This document shows, in pieces, positions 61,753 through 64,000 of a stretch of 64,000 nucleotides of DNA. The DNA lies in the NCBI GenBank assembly GCA_910588855.1, contig CAJUSR010000006.1, forward strand, positions 107,980 through 171,979. Direction: 5' to 3'. The notes under the pieces are model-generated. The model made no database searches. It was not told where the DNA came from and saw only the letters and a program-made list of their open reading frames with translations. Numbering within the stretch: the first letter of the stretch is position 1; every line of letters begins with the position of its first letter. Source of the DNA: an uncultured Kineothrix sp. GTDB lineage: Bacteria; Bacillota; Clostridia; Lachnospirales; Lachnospiraceae. Position numbers and translations under genes: made by a program.

Positions 61753-61798
61753 CCTTCGTTCTTTCACTATTTTCTTTTTCTGCTTTTTGTTCTGCCAG

Positions 61799-62581
61799 TT
61801 ATTCCTCTTTCAGCACAGCTTCCACCAAAAGCCGTCGTTCCGCTTTGTCGCTGTAACAGGTAGAAAGCACAAGGATTTTATCCTCTTCCGCTATCTCCAT
61901 TTTTTCCTTAAAATTCCCTTCGCTTTTTTTCACATCCAACAGGTGCCTCTGCACCTCCGCATTTTTTGTGAAATCATATTCGTAAGGCAAAAGGTCATCG
62001 GAAAAATCTATTGCAGCAAAAATTTCATAAGTTAAGGTCTTTTCCGGCGTATATATGATTATCTGACCGTTTTGGGCAAAAAAATCTTTATCCGCAAAAT
62101 CATGAAGGTCGCTGAACATCCCTCCATTTTTTAGGTTATGCCCATATAAAACCGTAACGGAATCCGTAAAGTCCCTGCGATTGACCGGCTGGGAATAAAT
62201 CACTCCGGGAAATCCTTCTGACAAATCCACCTGATGGTCAAGATAATAATTGTCATAAGGGTCTTTCGCATCTCTTTTTTGCAGGACAGGATAGTCAATT
62301 CCAGTTCCCGGAACAGTAATCCATGCATAAATATCCGGATTCTGCGCCCTTAATTGCTCAAAATCAACTTTTGTCCCGCCAGCTTTACCCTTTTCCAATC
62401 CTGCATCCGCATCCAACGGATGGGGCAGCTCCGCTCCATCCGCAATTCCTTCCGAAGCGCCGGTATTTTCCACGTTTTCCGTATTTCCTGTATTTCCGGC
62501 ACGAAAGCAGGTCAATAAAACTACCGCGCCAAAAGCAAGGATGAAAAGAACTGACAGGATTTGTTTTTTTCCAATCTTCAT
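61799..62581 (-). CDS. srtB: Class B sortase
   Basis: Membrane-anchored cysteine transpeptidase of 260 aa. N-terminal helix (ILSVLFILAFGAVVLLTCF, about 8-26), Asn/Thr/Glu/Gly-rich stalk, catalytic domain from about residue 72. Active site: H148 in VTVLYGHNLKNGG, C242 in LSTCYSD and the following Arg pair in KAERRLL. The class B mark is the region NPDIYAWITVPGTGIDYPVLQ. It begins 6 bases after the stop of the SPKTG surface protein, in the same frame, so the two are coupled. It should join SPKTG proteins to peptidoglycan. The left cassette has lost this gene. Confidence 0.93.
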   Translation of the reverse strand: MKIGKKQILSVLFILAFGAVVLLTCFRAGNTGNTENVENTGASEGIADGAELPHPLDADAGLEKGKAGGTKVDFEQLRAQNPDIYAWITVPGTGIDYPVLQKRDAKDPYDNYYLDHQVDLSEGFPGVIYSQPVNRRDFTDSVTVLYGHNLKNGGMFSDLHDFADKDFFAQNGQIIIYTPEKTLTYEIFAAIDFSDDLLPYEYDFTKNAEVQRHLLDVKKSEGNFKEKMEIAEEDKILVLSTCYSDKAERRLLVEAVLKEE

Positions 62582-62587
62582 CTTTCG

Positions 62588-64000
62588 TTATTCTCCTGTT
62601 TTCGGGCTCTTTGGTTTACCGGAATCATTATTCTGCTCTACAGCAGCAGTAAGGGCCCCATTATCCCCCGCCTTTGCGACGGAAACCGTTCCCTGTGTGC
62701 TGCTATTCCGGTCGTTGCTATGGCTAGTATTTCCATTACCGGTGCCGTTGTTGATACCCTTATCCGCTTCGTTACCGGTTTCCTTATCCGCCTCATCATC
62801 CGTTTCGTTATTATTTCCGTTATCATTTTCGCCTTCATCTTCTACTGGCGCCCTTTCAAAGATAACCACATATTCGGACGCATGGGAGAAGGATAAGCTA
62901 ATGTTGCCATCTGCCCCAACCTCCCCGGCATCCATATAGATTAATTTCCCGGAGCTGTCATAATAGTATAATTTCCCTGTGCTTCCGCTATTTTCACTGC
63001 CCAGGTTCACAGTTAGGTCTGCCCGGAACCCAAACTCCCCTTCATGTACAAGGGTAATCTGGGTGGTAGGGCTTCCCCCCGCAAGGGAATCTATAATAGC
63101 CGGGGGGATGCCGTCCGTATCAACGATTACCTCCAGGTCAATGTCCTTCAGGTCGTCTGCAACCACCTCGTTCCCGCTGATGGACCAGCTATAGCCGCCC
63201 ATGTTTAGGACAATGTTGACCTCTTTCCCCTGGATGGATTCCAGGACCTCTTTGGGCACTACGGTGTCCTTTTTCATATCCACATGGATCGTATCCCCGC
63301 CTTCGCTCTGTTCTATGTCTTTTATGATCTGGTCAATCTCTTCCTCCGTAAGCTTGTCATCCGACGGCTCCCCTGGCAGCTCCTCCGGGGGGATTTCCGG
63401 GGGGATTTCCGGCGTATCCTCCTTGAACTTCAGCTCCGACACAAGGAATTCCTTGTCCTCGTTGATTGTTATGGTCTCCCCCATCTCATAGCCCTGCCAC
63501 ACAATATCCATATATTTTTCATTCTCTACAGGCAGCGTAAAGCTGGAGCCTTTCCCCACAACCACATACTCATATGCGCTTTCCGGGTATTTCAGGATAG
63601 CTACACAGTTAGCGTACTGGGCCTGGATATTCAGCTTCTTATACCTTAGGCTGTCTGTACCGCCCCCCAAGTTCTTCCAGGTCGACAATACAAGGCCCTC
63701 GAAATGGTTTATGCCTTCCAAAGCCTCCCCGGCTTCTGTTATAGCGCCTGTGAAGGAAAGGCTATCCCCATCCAACAGCATCAGCCGTTTCTCGGAAACC
63801 AGCCTCCCGCCCCCTTCCCGGTAGGCGTAGGATACATCTGCCGTCGTCTTCCCTTTGTACACGGCAATCACATTTAGATTCACCAATTCGTGGTTCAGTT
63901 CCTCCTTCCCGTCAATCCCTGGCAGGTACCATTTTTCAAATTCCAGGCCATCCATCCCTTCCGGCCCTTCTAAGGATGCCAGCGCATCGTTGATGGTAGT
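62588..64000 (-). CDS. Surface protein with C-terminal SPKTG, copy 2 (partial, runs off the window)
   Basis: C-terminal 470 codons of a paralogue of the protein at 35037-38771; the frame is open to the right edge (position 64000), so the start lies outside. InlB-repeat-like part, PPEIPPE linker, the domain DTIHVDMKKDTVVPKEVLESI...SASEYVVIFERA-like end, Asp/Asn/Glu-rich stalk, then KSPKTGE and stop. As in copy 1, no hydrophobic tail follows the sorting motif. The sortase gene comes directly after it. Differences from copy 1 are few and mostly in the stalk. Confidence 0.88.
   Translation of the reverse strand, partial: TTINDALASLEGPEGMDGLEFEKWYLPGIDGKEELNHELVNLNVIAVYKGKTTADVSYAYREGGGRLVSEKRLMLLDGDSLSFTGAITEAGEALEGINHFEGLVLSTWKNLGGGTDSLRYKKLNIQAQYANCVAILKYPESAYEYVVVGKGSSFTLPVENEKYMDIVWQGYEMGETITINEDKEFLVSELKFKEDTPEIPPEIPPEELPGEPSDDKLTEEEIDQIIKDIEQSEGGDTIHVDMKKDTVVPKEVLESIQGKEVNIVLNMGGYSWSISGNEVVADDLKDIDLEVIVDTDGIPPAIIDSLAGGSPTTQITLVHEGEFGFRADLTVNLGSENSGSTGKLYYYDSSGKLIYMDAGEVGADGNISLSFSHASEYVVIFERAPVEDEGENDNGNNNETDDEADKETGNEADKGINNGTGNGNTSHSNDRNSSTQGTVSVAKAGDNGALTAAVEQNNDSGKPKSPKTGE

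Noticed and set aside
62541..62939. Plus-strand frames opposite the second surface-protein gene
   Set aside because: Low-complexity Ser/Pro/Val shadows of the stalk-coding region.

Overview
The window looks like chromosomal DNA of a gut-type, probably spore-forming clostridium of the Lachnospiraceae kind. This is inferred from strong AGGAGG-type ribosome sites, many glucose-superfamily PTS permeases, ABC sugar importers without their own ATPase, a SpoIID/LysM wall protein, a class B sortase with an SPKTG substrate, and the general flavour of the proteins. No rRNA, tRNA or CRISPR array was seen.

Layout: 20-3257 is a translationally coupled operon (secreted VCBS-repeat protein, response regulator, histidine kinase). 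3344-5036 holds an unknown small protein, an EFR1-type flavodoxin/ferredoxin and an SCP2 domain protein. 5258-17393 is a beta-glucan/oligoglucoside locus: an ABC importer and a permuted GH3 beta-glucosidase on one strand, two GH94 phosphorylases on the other, and an AraC regulator. 17588-30239 carries three PTS EIIBCA systems, each with its own control: an AraC regulator and a HAD phosphatase; a LicT/BglG antiterminator with a visible RAT/terminator and a 6-phospho-beta-glucosidase; and a TreR-like repressor with three operators. A decayed DUF6020-like membrane gene and a 12-bp tandem repeat lie between them. 30313-34444 has oleate hydratase with a TetR regulator, then glutamine synthetase.

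34840-64000 is the accessory part. Two paralogous copies of a surface-protein/sortase B cassette lie in opposite orientation, one at 35037-39198 and one from 61713 to beyond the right edge, about 24 kb apart. The left copy has lost its sortase (a deletion remnant is visible) and carries a 194-bp MITE-like insertion with 16-bp perfect terminal inverted repeats and a 10-bp target duplication. Just to its right, a SpoIID-like/peptidoglycan-binding/LysM gene is split by a 1,923-bp element that contains only a 73-aa protein and a large serine recombinase. Joining the flanks at a shared GGT restores one 604-codon frame, so this is a candidate minimal skin-like element whose excision would rebuild the gene. 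It is the most interesting object in the window. The segment between the cassettes also holds a LacZ/AraC pair, SAH hydrolase with MTA/SAH deaminase, a LacI-controlled ABC importer with two oxidoreductases, an ECF sigma/anti-sigma operon led by a Cys/His-rich secreted protein, and an orphan cytosine-C5 methyltransferase.

Gene starts were moved from the longest frame to the codon with a good ribosome-binding site where the sequence allowed it. Functions are homology judgements by eye; no search was run.
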